Position numbers and translations under genes: made by a program
Shown here: piece after piece, positions 53,074-60,323 of the stretch
Position numbering within the stretch: the first letter of the stretch is position 1
How the letters are laid out: each line of letters opens with the position of its first letter
The notes under the pieces: model-generated
What the model saw: only the letters and a program-made list of their open reading frames with translations
The model's database searches: none
What the model was told of the DNA's origin: nothing
NCBI GenBank assembly: GCA_944320305.1
Contig: CALUGW010000015.1
Coordinates: 1-64,000, forward strand
From: an uncultured Prevotella sp.
GTDB taxonomy: Bacteria; Bacteroidota; Bacteroidia; Bacteroidales; Bacteroidaceae
Length of the DNA stretch: 64,000 nt
Direction of reading: 5' to 3'

Positions 53074-53230
53074 CAAAACGTTTAAATAAAACCGCCGCAC
53101 AATGACTTTCCACAGCGCCAGCCTGCCGCGCCACAGCATGGCCGCACAATGGAAGAAAGTCAGCACGCAAGGCGTTCCGGCAGCCTGAAGCATTCAAACA
53201 GCCTTAGTCTGCACAAGTCTTTTCGTGATG

Positions 53231-53238
53231 CAAAATTA
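53231..53238 (-). promoter_or_regulatory. -7 box (TAATTTTG) for the exonuclease unit
   Basis: TAATTTTG on the minus strand matches TAnnTTTG and predicts a leader of about 150 bases. It is back to back with the ftsK promoter. Confidence 0.6.
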
Positions 53239-53281
53239 CAAAAAAAACATGAGTTTGTTGCCAAATCTGAGTTTTTTCAGC

Positions 53282-53289
53282 TACATTTG
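53282..53289 (+). promoter_or_regulatory. -7 box (TACATTTG) for ftsK
   Basis: TACATTTG matches TAnnTTTG, 25 bases before the ftsK start, with a TTG at 53258-53260 upstream. Confidence 0.7.
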
Positions 53290-53314
53290 CAGAATAATTG
53301 AGAAACAATAAAAA

Positions 53315-55777
53315 ATGGCAAGGAAAAAAGAAAAGCGCAAGTCTTCTTCACTTGGCGAGACTCTGGGCTTCAACTCCATAATATATAATGAGAAACTGAA
53401 ATTCGTAACAGGACTGCTGCTGCTCGTGATGGCCGTCTACATAACACTGGCCTTCATCTCTTTCTTCACCACCGGGGCCGCCGACCAGAGCCTGATCGAG
53501 TCGCCGAGAGCCGGCGAACTGATGAACACACAGCGCAGCTTTCAGAACGACTGCGGGTCCATAGGCGCCTACACATCCTACTTTTTCATAAAAAGATGCT
53601 TCGGGCTGCCGGCGTTCCTCATTCCGTTCTTCCTGTTCTTCAGTGCGATGAAACTGATGAAAGTCTACAACATCAGCATCCAGAGGTGGTTTCTGTGCAC
53701 CATGGTCATCATGTTGTGGATGTCGGTGACATTCGCAAAGTTTCTCTCGCCGCTCTTCACCGACACGTGCTATAATCCCGGCGGCGACCACGGCCTGTTT
53801 CTCTGCACCACCATCGAGAATCTTGTAGGCGCACCGGGACTCACGGCTCTGATTGTCGTTGTGGCGCTGACGTTCCTCGTCTACATCAGTATGCAGACCG
53901 TCTACCTTGTGAGAAAGATTCTCAACCCTGCGAAATTCTACACCGACAGAGTGCGCTTCTTTGTGACAAACAGCAAGGAGCAAAAGGCCGAAAAAGCCCC
54001 GGAGCCAATCATCGAGACCCTGGAAGACCCCGAAGTGTTTGACGACCCGACGGCGGAGACTATAGATTTTGACAACGACATTCCCACCGTCACCACCGCG
54101 AAAGCCAAAGACAACAAGGCCGACGAGAAGAAAAAGCACAAGACGGCAGACAACGCCGAGCCAGGAGTTGACATGGACATAAAGGTGGCCGAGAGCGAAA
54201 AGAAAGCCGAGGGGCCTTCGCTCGTGAACGCCGGAGGCAAGGCCATGGAGCCATACGACCCCAAACGCGACCTCGAGAACTACCACTACCCCACCCTCGA
54301 CCTCCTGAAGAAGTACGACAACGACGGCAAGCCGTTCATCGACATGGCCGAACAGACGTCGAACAAGAACCGCATCGTGGAGGTGCTGCGCAATTTCGGG
54401 GTCGAGATCAGCAGCATCAAGGCCACCGTAGGCCCCACAATAACGCTCTACGAGATAACGCCGGCGCAGGGCGTGCGCATTTCCAAGATACGAAACCTTG
54501 AGGACGACATCGCACTGAGCCTCTCAGCGCTCGGCATCCGCATCATCGCTCCTATTCCGGGCAAGGGAACCATAGGCATCGAAGTGCCGAACGCCAAGCA
54601 GAACATCGTGTCGATGGAAAGCATACTGAACTCCAAGAAGTTCCAGGAAACCACCATGGAGCTGCCCTGCGCCATAGGAAAGACCATCACCAACGAGGTA
54701 TTCATGTTCGACCTGGCCAAGATTCCGCACCTGCTTGTGGCCGGAGCCACCGGCCAGGGAAAGTCCGTCGGACTCAACGCCATCATCACCTCGCTGCTCT
54801 ACAAGAAGCACCCGGCCGAGCTGAAGATTGTGCTCATCGACCCGAAAAAGGTCGAGTTCAGCATCTACAGCCCCATAGCGAACCACTTTCTGGCCAATGT
54901 GCCAGACGATGACAGCGAGCCCATCATCACTGACGTGAAGAAAGTGGAGCGCACGCTGAACAGCCTATGCAAGGAGATGGACACCCGCTATGACCTGCTG
55001 AAGCTCGCCGGAGCGCGCAACATAAAGGAATACAACAGGAAGTTTGTGTCGCGACAGCTCAACCCTGAGAAAGGACACCGCTTCATGCCCTACATTGTCG
55101 TGATAATCGACGAGTTCGGCGACCTGATAATGACCTCAGGAAAGAACATCGAACTGCCCATAGCGCGCATCGCACAGCTGGCGCGCGCGGTGGGAATACA
55201 CATGGTCATTGCCACCCAGCGACCCACCACATCGATCATCACCGGCAACATCAAGGCAAACTTTCCGGGCCGCATAGCCTTCAAGGTGAGCGCGATGGTC
55301 GATTCGAAGACCATCCTCGACCGCCCCGGAGCCAACCAGCTGATCGGGCGTGGCGACATGCTGTTCCTCAACGGCAACGACCCCGTGCGCGTGCAGTGCG
55401 CGTTTGTTGACACGCCGGAGGTGGAGCGCATCAACGCCTTCATTGCCCAGCAGCAGGGATACACGTCGCCGTTCGAGCTACCCGAGCCAGACTCCGGCGA
55501 CGGCGACGGCCTCGGCAGCGCCGCCGACGTTGACATACAGCACCTCGACCCGCTGTTTGAGGACGCCGCGCGGCTCATTGTGCTCAACCAGTCGGGCAGC
55601 ACGAGCCTCATCCAGCGCAAGTTCTCCATCGGCTACAACCGCGCCGGCCGCCTGATGGACCAGATGGAGAAGTTCGGAGTGGTAGGCCCGGCCATCGGAG
55701 GCAAGCCCCGCGAAGTGCTGATACTCGACGAAGCCAGCCTCGACAACCTTATAAACTCGATAAAACAAAAATCTTAA
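53315..55777 (+). CDS. ftsK: DNA translocase FtsK
   Basis: FtsK pumps chromosomal DNA at the septum and activates dimer resolution. The 820-aa protein has N-terminal membrane segments (about 25-50, 90-115, 125-150, 170-200), an acidic/lysine-rich linker (about 215-310, KAKDNKADEKKKHK) and the motor domain with Walker A GATGQGKSV at 477-485, Walker B YIVVIIDEFGDLIM and IATQRPTTSIITG. The C-terminal winged-helix gamma domain (about 750-820, QRKFSIGYNRAGRLMDQMEKFG) would read KOPS-like sites. All parts are present. lolA follows after 19 bases. Confidence 0.96.
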   Translation: MARKKEKRKSSSLGETLGFNSIIYNEKLKFVTGLLLLVMAVYITLAFISFFTTGAADQSLIESPRAGELMNTQRSFQNDCGSIGAYTSYFFIKRCFGLPAFLIPFFLFFSAMKLMKVYNISIQRWFLCTMVIMLWMSVTFAKFLSPLFTDTCYNPGGDHGLFLCTTIENLVGAPGLTALIVVVALTFLVYISMQTVYLVRKILNPAKFYTDRVRFFVTNSKEQKAEKAPEPIIETLEDPEVFDDPTAETIDFDNDIPTVTTAKAKDNKADEKKKHKTADNAEPGVDMDIKVAESEKKAEGPSLVNAGGKAMEPYDPKRDLENYHYPTLDLLKKYDNDGKPFIDMAEQTSNKNRIVEVLRNFGVEISSIKATVGPTITLYEITPAQGVRISKIRNLEDDIALSLSALGIRIIAPIPGKGTIGIEVPNAKQNIVSMESILNSKKFQETTMELPCAIGKTITNEVFMFDLAKIPHLLVAGATGQGKSVGLNAIITSLLYKKHPAELKIVLIDPKKVEFSIYSPIANHFLANVPDDDSEPIITDVKKVERTLNSLCKEMDTRYDLLKLAGARNIKEYNRKFVSRQLNPEKGHRFMPYIVVIIDEFGDLIMTSGKNIELPIARIAQLARAVGIHMVIATQRPTTSIITGNIKANFPGRIAFKVSAMVDSKTILDRPGANQLIGRGDMLFLNGNDPVRVQCAFVDTPEVERINAFIAQQQGYTSPFELPEPDSGDGDGLGSAADVDIQHLDPLFEDAARLIVLNQSGSTSLIQRKFSIGYNRAGRLMDQMEKFGVVGPAIGGKPREVLILDEASLDNLINSIKQKS

Positions 55778-55796
55778 CACCAAAACAAACACCAAC

Positions 55797-56399
55797 ATGA
55801 AAAGGATAACAACGACACTGTTCGCCATCATTCTGTTCTGTTGCGGCACGGCGGCACAGCCTGCCAGAGCCGTGCTCGACAAGGTGGCGGCAGCAGTCAG
55901 CAACAAGGGCGGAGTGTCTGCCGGTTTCAGCATCAGCAGCCGGCAGTATGGAAACGCCAGCGGCACCATTGCGATAAAAGGGCGAAAGTTCCGCACCACA
56001 ATGCAGACGGCCACCGTCTGGTTTGACGGAAAGACCCAGTGGACTTACGTGAAAAGCAACAACGAGGTGAACATCAACACCCCGACGGAGGGCGAGCTGC
56101 AGGCCATCAACCCCTACAACTTCATCAATATGTACAAGAGCGGATTCAACTACAAGATGGAGACCGTGGGCAACAGCTACCGCATCCACCTGACCGCCAC
56201 GGACAAACGGCGCCAGATACAGGAGCTTTACATCACCGTGAACAAGTCGAACTACGTTCCCACAAGCATACGGATGCGCCAAGGAGCCAACTGGAGCACC
56301 ATTTCGATAAAGAACTTCAAGAAAGCCAACCTGAGCGACGCCACCTTCATATTCAATCCGAAGAGCTATCCCTCGGCCGAAATCATTGACCTGAGATGA
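55797..56399 (+). CDS. lolA: LolA-like outer membrane lipoprotein carrier
   Basis: LolA is a periplasmic chaperone that shuttles lipoproteins from the inner to the outer membrane. The 200-aa protein has a signal peptide (1-20, RITTTLFAIILFCCGTAA) and a LolA-type half-barrel: VLDKVAAAVSNKGGVSAGFSIS, GTIAIKGRKFRTTMQTATVWFDGKTQWTYVKSNNEV and NPYNFINMYKSGF. Sequence conservation with proteobacterial LolA is low, but the pattern and the position after ftsK fit. It overlaps the next membrane protein by four bases. Confidence 0.85.
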   Translation: MKRITTTLFAIILFCCGTAAQPARAVLDKVAAAVSNKGGVSAGFSISSRQYGNASGTIAIKGRKFRTTMQTATVWFDGKTQWTYVKSNNEVNINTPTEGELQAINPYNFINMYKSGFNYKMETVGNSYRIHLTATDKRRQIQELYITVNKSNYVPTSIRMRQGANWSTISIKNFKKANLSDATFIFNPKSYPSAEIIDLR

Positions 56400-57883
56400 C
56401 AAAGGCGCAACTGTTCATGCTGTTGCTGAACGTTGCGGCCAAAGGATCGCGCCGCAATCCGCCAGACAGACGCTCCGGACTGTTGTCCGCCGTGTGGCGG
56501 GCTGGGGTGTGGCTTGTGTGGATGTGGCTTGCAGGCCTCGGCTTTCTGGCCGGGCGGATGTCGCTCGCGGAGGGTCCGACGCTCATATTCGGACTGATGC
56601 CCTACATCATGCTCTTTGATTTTGCAATGCGTTTCGCACTGCAGCAGTCGCCGATGCGGCTCAGGCCGTTCCTGCTCCTGCCTGTAAGGCGGCGCACGGC
56701 AGCCGCCTGCTGCCTGCTGGCCGCCATGCGCGACAAGTACAATCTGACCTGGGTGTGGCTCTTCGTGCCCTACGCCATAGCCGGCCCAGCCGCCTCCGGC
56801 CATGGATTTCTCTTTTCGGCGGCCATCGTCCTGACGTGCCTTCTGCTCATGGCCGCCGCCAATCTCCTCTACATTCTCGTCAGTTCACTGGCATCTCTAA
56901 GCTCTGCCTGGTGGTGGCTGCCCGCCGCCGTCTGCTCTGCCGTGTTCGCCGTTAGCCTGACGCAGGGCAGCTCCACGTCAGCCGGCACACTCATCGGCCT
57001 GTGCAGCCACTATGGCTTCACACCTGCCGCCGTAGCGGCCTATGCCGTTGCCGCCGCAGGCCTATGGCGGCTCGACACCGGCCTGCTGCTGCGCCTGAGC
57101 CTCCGCGACGACAGCAGCGCCATGAAGCAGCCCAGACGCCGCACCGCCGCGTTGTCTTTTGCCCGACAGAGCCTGACAGCCGAATACCTGAGAATGGAAA
57201 TCCTGAGCACCATGCGCAACAGAGCCCCAAAACGGAATCTGTGCCACGGCCTGCTGCTGACGGCGGTTTTCTGCGCGGTCACGCTCCTGTCGCCCAATCC
57301 TGCAGAGCCAGACTTGGCAACCGCCTCATGGTGCGTCTACTGCTTTCTGCTCCTGCCCACTGCCAGTCTGACACGCATCATGGAGACCGAAGGCAACAGC
57401 TTCAGCCTGCTGATGACGCACAAAGACAGCCTCTGGCAGCTGCTCAAGGCCAAATATGCATTCAGCTGCCTCACGCTGCTGCTGCCGCTCGCTGTCCTGG
57501 CGCCTGCCGCCGCCACAGGCCGACTGCCGTGGGCGCTCATCGCCGCCGGACTGCTCACCGCCTCGGGCACGGCCCACTTCATTCTGTTCCAGCTGGCAGC
57601 CAGCAACCGCCAAGCCGTGCCCGCCGACGCCACGGCCACACCCAAAGACCGCCATGAAGCCGGACGGCAACTGGCAGCCTGCATGGCAGTGCTCGCAACG
57701 CCCGCCCTGCTGTTACTCATAGCCGACGCCACGGCCGGAAGCGACGCCACGCTGCCGGCGCTCATCGCCACAGGCGCACTGCTCACAGCCACAAACCGGC
57801 TCTGGCTCCGCGCCATACACCGGCGGATGGTGAGACGGAAATACTATCTGGCCGAGGGCTTCAGCCAGACAAGACAGACGTGA
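56396..57883 (+). CDS. Multi-pass membrane protein, tentatively DUF5687-like
   Basis: The 495-aa protein has at least ten hydrophobic segments, a WRAGVWLVWMWLAGLGFLAG opening and a basic loop LLPVRRRTAAACCLLAAMRDKYN. Its size, the topology and the FDFAMRFALQQSP-type motif resemble the DUF5687 permease-like family of Bacteroidetes, which is often paired with an ABC ATPase. No ATPase is adjacent here. It starts within the lolA stop codon, suggesting co-translation with LolA. Function is unknown. Codon use is very GC-rich, which creates long overlapping frames. Confidence 0.6.
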   Translation: MTKAQLFMLLLNVAAKGSRRNPPDRRSGLLSAVWRAGVWLVWMWLAGLGFLAGRMSLAEGPTLIFGLMPYIMLFDFAMRFALQQSPMRLRPFLLLPVRRRTAAACCLLAAMRDKYNLTWVWLFVPYAIAGPAASGHGFLFSAAIVLTCLLLMAAANLLYILVSSLASLSSAWWWLPAAVCSAVFAVSLTQGSSTSAGTLIGLCSHYGFTPAAVAAYAVAAAGLWRLDTGLLLRLSLRDDSSAMKQPRRRTAALSFARQSLTAEYLRMEILSTMRNRAPKRNLCHGLLLTAVFCAVTLLSPNPAEPDLATASWCVYCFLLLPTASLTRIMETEGNSFSLLMTHKDSLWQLLKAKYAFSCLTLLLPLAVLAPAAATGRLPWALIAAGLLTASGTAHFILFQLAASNRQAVPADATATPKDRHEAGRQLAACMAVLATPALLLLIADATAGSDATLPALIATGALLTATNRLWLRAIHRRMVRRKYYLAEGFSQTRQT

Positions 57884-57944
57884 CGGCAAACCGCCGACGC
57901 CGAATCCACATCACTGAATCATAAACAAACCGACAATTAGCAAT

Positions 57945-58247
57945 ATGTATTTCACAGGAATAATAATCGCAGTGAGCACATTCTGCATAATAGGCGTGTT
58001 CCATCCGATAGTAATCAAGACCGAATACTACACCGGCACACGCCTCTGGTGGCTCTTTCTCCTGCTCGGCCTAGCCGCTTGCGCCGGGGCGCTGTTCGTC
58101 GCCGACGTCATCCTCTCGTCGGTGCTCGGCGTGGTGGGGGCATCGTTCCTGTGGTCCATCGGCGAGCTGTTCGACCAGCGCAAGCGCGTGCTCAAAGGCT
58201 GGTTTCCAATGAATCCCAAACGCAAAAAGGACTACGACCGCCAATGA
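57945..58247 (+). CDS. DUF4491 family small membrane protein
   Basis: This 100-aa protein has three hydrophobic segments (about 3-22, 33-50, 55-75) and a basic cytoplasmic tail (GWFPMNPKRKKDYDRQ). The opening FTGIIIAVSTFCIIGVFHPIVIKTEYYTG is characteristic of DUF4491 as I know it. Function is unknown. It overlaps rlmH by four bases (ATGA), so the two are probably co-translated. Confidence 0.8.
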   Translation: MYFTGIIIAVSTFCIIGVFHPIVIKTEYYTGTRLWWLFLLLGLAACAGALFVADVILSSVLGVVGASFLWSIGELFDQRKRVLKGWFPMNPKRKKDYDRQ

Positions 58248-58714
58248 AGACCACAATCCTGCAAGTGGGCAAGACAGCCGACAAGCTCTTCGCCGCCGCA
58301 ATAGACAATTACATCGGGCGCATCGGCCACTATATGCCCGTGGAATTAGTCACGATACCGGAGCTGCGCAACACAAAAAACCTGAGCGAGGAGCAGCAGA
58401 AGACTGCCGAGGGCGAGCTGATACTGAGGCAACTGAAGCCCGGTGACACCCTCGTGCTGCTCGACGAGCACGGCGCTGAGCGCGGCAGCGTTGACTTCGC
58501 GCGCTGGCTGGAGCAGAAGCGCAACACCGCCCGCAGGCTCGTCTTCGCCATCGGCGGCCCCTACGGTTTCTCCCGCCAGGTCTACTCGCGGGCCAACGAG
58601 ATGGTGTCGCTCTCACGCATGACGTTCTCCCACCAGATGGTGCGCCTCATCTTCGCCGAGCAGATATACCGCGCCTGCACCATTATCAAGGGCGAGCCGT
58701 ATCATCATGAATAA
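58244..58714 (+). CDS. rlmH: 23S rRNA (pseudouridine1915-N3)-methyltransferase RlmH
   Basis: RlmH methylates pseudouridine 1915 in helix 69 of 23S rRNA. The 156-aa SPOUT enzyme has LVLLDEHGAERGSVDFARWLE, the SAM-binding knot FAIGGPYGFSRQVYSRANEMVSLSRMTFSHQMVRLIFAEQIYRA and an aromatic C-terminus (GEPYHHE). ATG 58244 starts at the conserved MKTTILQVGKTA. It closes the ftsK-lolA string. Confidence 0.96.
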   Translation: MKTTILQVGKTADKLFAAAIDNYIGRIGHYMPVELVTIPELRNTKNLSEEQQKTAEGELILRQLKPGDTLVLLDEHGAERGSVDFARWLEQKRNTARRLVFAIGGPYGFSRQVYSRANEMVSLSRMTFSHQMVRLIFAEQIYRACTIIKGEPYHHE

Positions 58715-58820
58715 TCCCGACGGCACCCCAAATAATACGCAAAAAGCATTGAGGAAGGCATATTTGAACATTGAACAAGAAATATTCGCCAAATAATTTG
58801 GCCGTTTCACACAAAATTGC

Positions 58821-58828
58821 TACCTTTG
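58821..58828 (+). promoter_or_regulatory. -7 box (TACCTTTG) of tRNA-Cys
   Basis: TACCTTTG matches TAnnTTTG, 20 bases before the tRNA. Confidence 0.7.
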
Positions 58829-58847
58829 CATCCGCAAAAAGCCAGTT

Positions 58848-58918
58848 GGTACCTTGGCCGAGCGGTTAGGTAACGGTCTGCAAAACCGTGTAGAGCAGTT
58901 CGACTCTGCTAGGTACCT
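58848..58918 (+). tRNA. tRNA-Cys (anticodon GCA)
   Basis: A 71-nt cloverleaf folds: acceptor GGTACCT/AGGTACC, anticodon stem ACGGT/ACCGT with loop CTGCAAA (anticodon GCA), and T arm AGCAG/CTGCT. The discriminator is T and CCA is not encoded. Confidence 0.95.
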
Positions 58919-58923
58919 CAAAG

Positions 58924-58959
58924 AAAAGGATGCGCACGATGAGTGCCGCATCCTTTTTT
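58924..58959 (+). terminator. Terminator of tRNA-Cys
   Basis: An 11-bp stem, AAAAGGATGCG (58924-58934) with CGCATCCTTTT (58947-58957), is followed by TTTG. Confidence 0.85.
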
Positions 58960-59081
58960 GTTGCGCCGCAATGTGCCCTCCGCCGCGCGGCGCGGCGGCC
59001 GCCGAAACAGGAGCGGACACACCGTTAGCCCTCCCCCACAAACCTTGCTTCAGAGCACTCCGGCACACAGGCTAACGCAGA

Positions 59082-59311
59082 TTTTAACACTTCCAAAATC
59101 GATGAAATAGAAATTTCCCGGCTGTTTTTACGGCCTCTGACAGCCATAAAAGTCGTGCAATTCTGCAATATGGCCTTTATCGCGCTGCAATATAGGCCTT
59201 TTCGCGCTGCGATATAGGCCATATTGGAAAGCGAAAAGGCTGGCTTTGGAGCGCCCGAAAGGCTGTTTTCCGGCTGAAAAAGGCCGTTTCAAGGAGAGAA
59301 AAAGTTGCACA
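59082..59311 (-). repeat. Dispersed intergenic element, subfamily B, copy 2 (four 22-bp units)
   Basis: Read on the minus strand: TGTGCAACTTTTTC from 59311, 22-bp units tiling 59252-59165 (boundaries at 59231, 59209 and 59187), then ACTTTTATGGCTG, a GAAATTTCTATTTC stretch and TTTTGGAAGTGTTAAAA (59098-59082). CCAATATGGCC (59227) to GTGTTAAAA (59090) is 137 bases, the same as in copy 1 at 48950-49189. Confidence 0.78.
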
Positions 59312-59576
59312 ACAAGCCTAATCAGGCCTATAAGTCTAATCAGATCAACAAGTTACGATTGCACACCGATGCTTCCTGTATTTTCAACCGAGAGCAAATT
59401 GTTTTCAAATACGCCGAATTTCGAGAGACCAAAGACCCGGATTTTTAACCATTGCAAACAAAACCTAATCCGCCGCATCGGCACCGGCCTAAAGACAGAC
59501 CGGTAACGCCGGCACGAAAACGCCAGACTTTGGTTATTTTAACTACAGCAAACGGGGCTGTCAGAAAGAAATGGCA

Positions 59577-59584
59577 TAACTTTG
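59577..59584 (+). promoter_or_regulatory. -7 box (TAACTTTG) directly before the AlkD-like gene
   Basis: TAACTTTG ends 5 bases before ATG 59590. With the usual start about 7 bases after the box, transcription would begin at or next to the start codon, giving a leaderless or nearly leaderless mRNA. Confidence 0.65.
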
Positions 59585-59589
59585 CATTT

Positions 59590-60318
59590 ATGGATGAGAC
59601 AGAACAAATAATAAGCGAGCTGCGCTCGCTGTCCACTGAAGAGAAGCGCCGCGTGCTGCCGCAGTTCTTCAAGACCGGGCCGGGCGAATACGGCGAGGGC
59701 GACAAGTTTCTGGGCGTAACAGTGCCACTGACACGGAGTGTGGCCCGCGCCCACAGGCAGGCCGACTCCGCCGTACTCGACAGGCTGCTCGGCTCGCCAT
59801 GGCACGAGGCGCGGCTCTGCGCCCTGCTCATCATGGTGGCTCAGGCAGCCAAGGCCGACGAGCTGCGGCGCAAGGAGCTGTACGACTTCTATCTGGCCCA
59901 CACCGGCAGCATCAACAACTGGGACCTCGTGGACCTCTCGGCACCGGCCATCGTCGGCGGACACCTGGCCGACAAGCCGCGCGACGCGCTCTACAGCCTG
60001 GCCGAGAGCACCTGCCTGTGGGAAAACCGCATCGCCGTGGTGTCAACCATTGCCTTCATACGCAACGGCGAGCTTGACGACACCTATCGCCTCGCGTCCG
60101 CACTCATGGGCCACAAGCACGACCTGATGCACAAAGCCTGCGGATGGATGCTGCGCGAGGCCGGCAAGCGCGACCCCGCGCGGCTTGTGGCATACGTCGA
60201 GAAGAACAGCGCCGCCATGCCGCGCACCATGCTGCGCTATGCCATCGAGCGGCTCGCGCCCGACGAGCGCCGGCGGCTGATGGCACTGAAACCGAAAAAA
60301 GACAGACAAAACCACTGA
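59590..60318 (+). CDS. DNA alkylation repair protein, AlkD-like HEAT repeat glycosylase
   Basis: AlkD-type glycosylases remove alkylated bases such as 3-methyladenine and 7-methylguanine without base flipping. The 242-aa protein is built of helical repeats, with family motifs KTGPGEYGEGDKFLGVTVP, LLGSPWHEARLCALLIMV, the catalytic-region INNWDLVDLSAPAIVG and a C-terminal LMHKACGWMLREAGKRD. The frame is open to 59452, but that part has no family similarity and precedes the promoter box. It lies 5 bases upstream of tex. Confidence 0.9.
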   Translation: MDETEQIISELRSLSTEEKRRVLPQFFKTGPGEYGEGDKFLGVTVPLTRSVARAHRQADSAVLDRLLGSPWHEARLCALLIMVAQAAKADELRRKELYDFYLAHTGSINNWDLVDLSAPAIVGGHLADKPRDALYSLAESTCLWENRIAVVSTIAFIRNGELDDTYRLASALMGHKHDLMHKACGWMLREAGKRDPARLVAYVEKNSAAMPRTMLRYAIERLAPDERRRLMALKPKKDRQNH

Positions 60319-60323
60319 CAAAA

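Larger units (their letters stand above)
58960..59589. other. 630-base gap with repeat element B2
   Basis: It holds a GC-rich start, repeat element B2 (59082-59311, minus) and about 260 bases before the AlkD promoter box at 59577 in which I see no gene or structure. Confidence 0.65.

Noticed and set aside
60144..60323. Longer N-terminus for Tex
   Set aside because: The extra 60 codons overlap the AlkD-like gene in another frame and are not Tex-like. The ATG at 60324 follows the AlkD-like stop and begins the conserved sequence.
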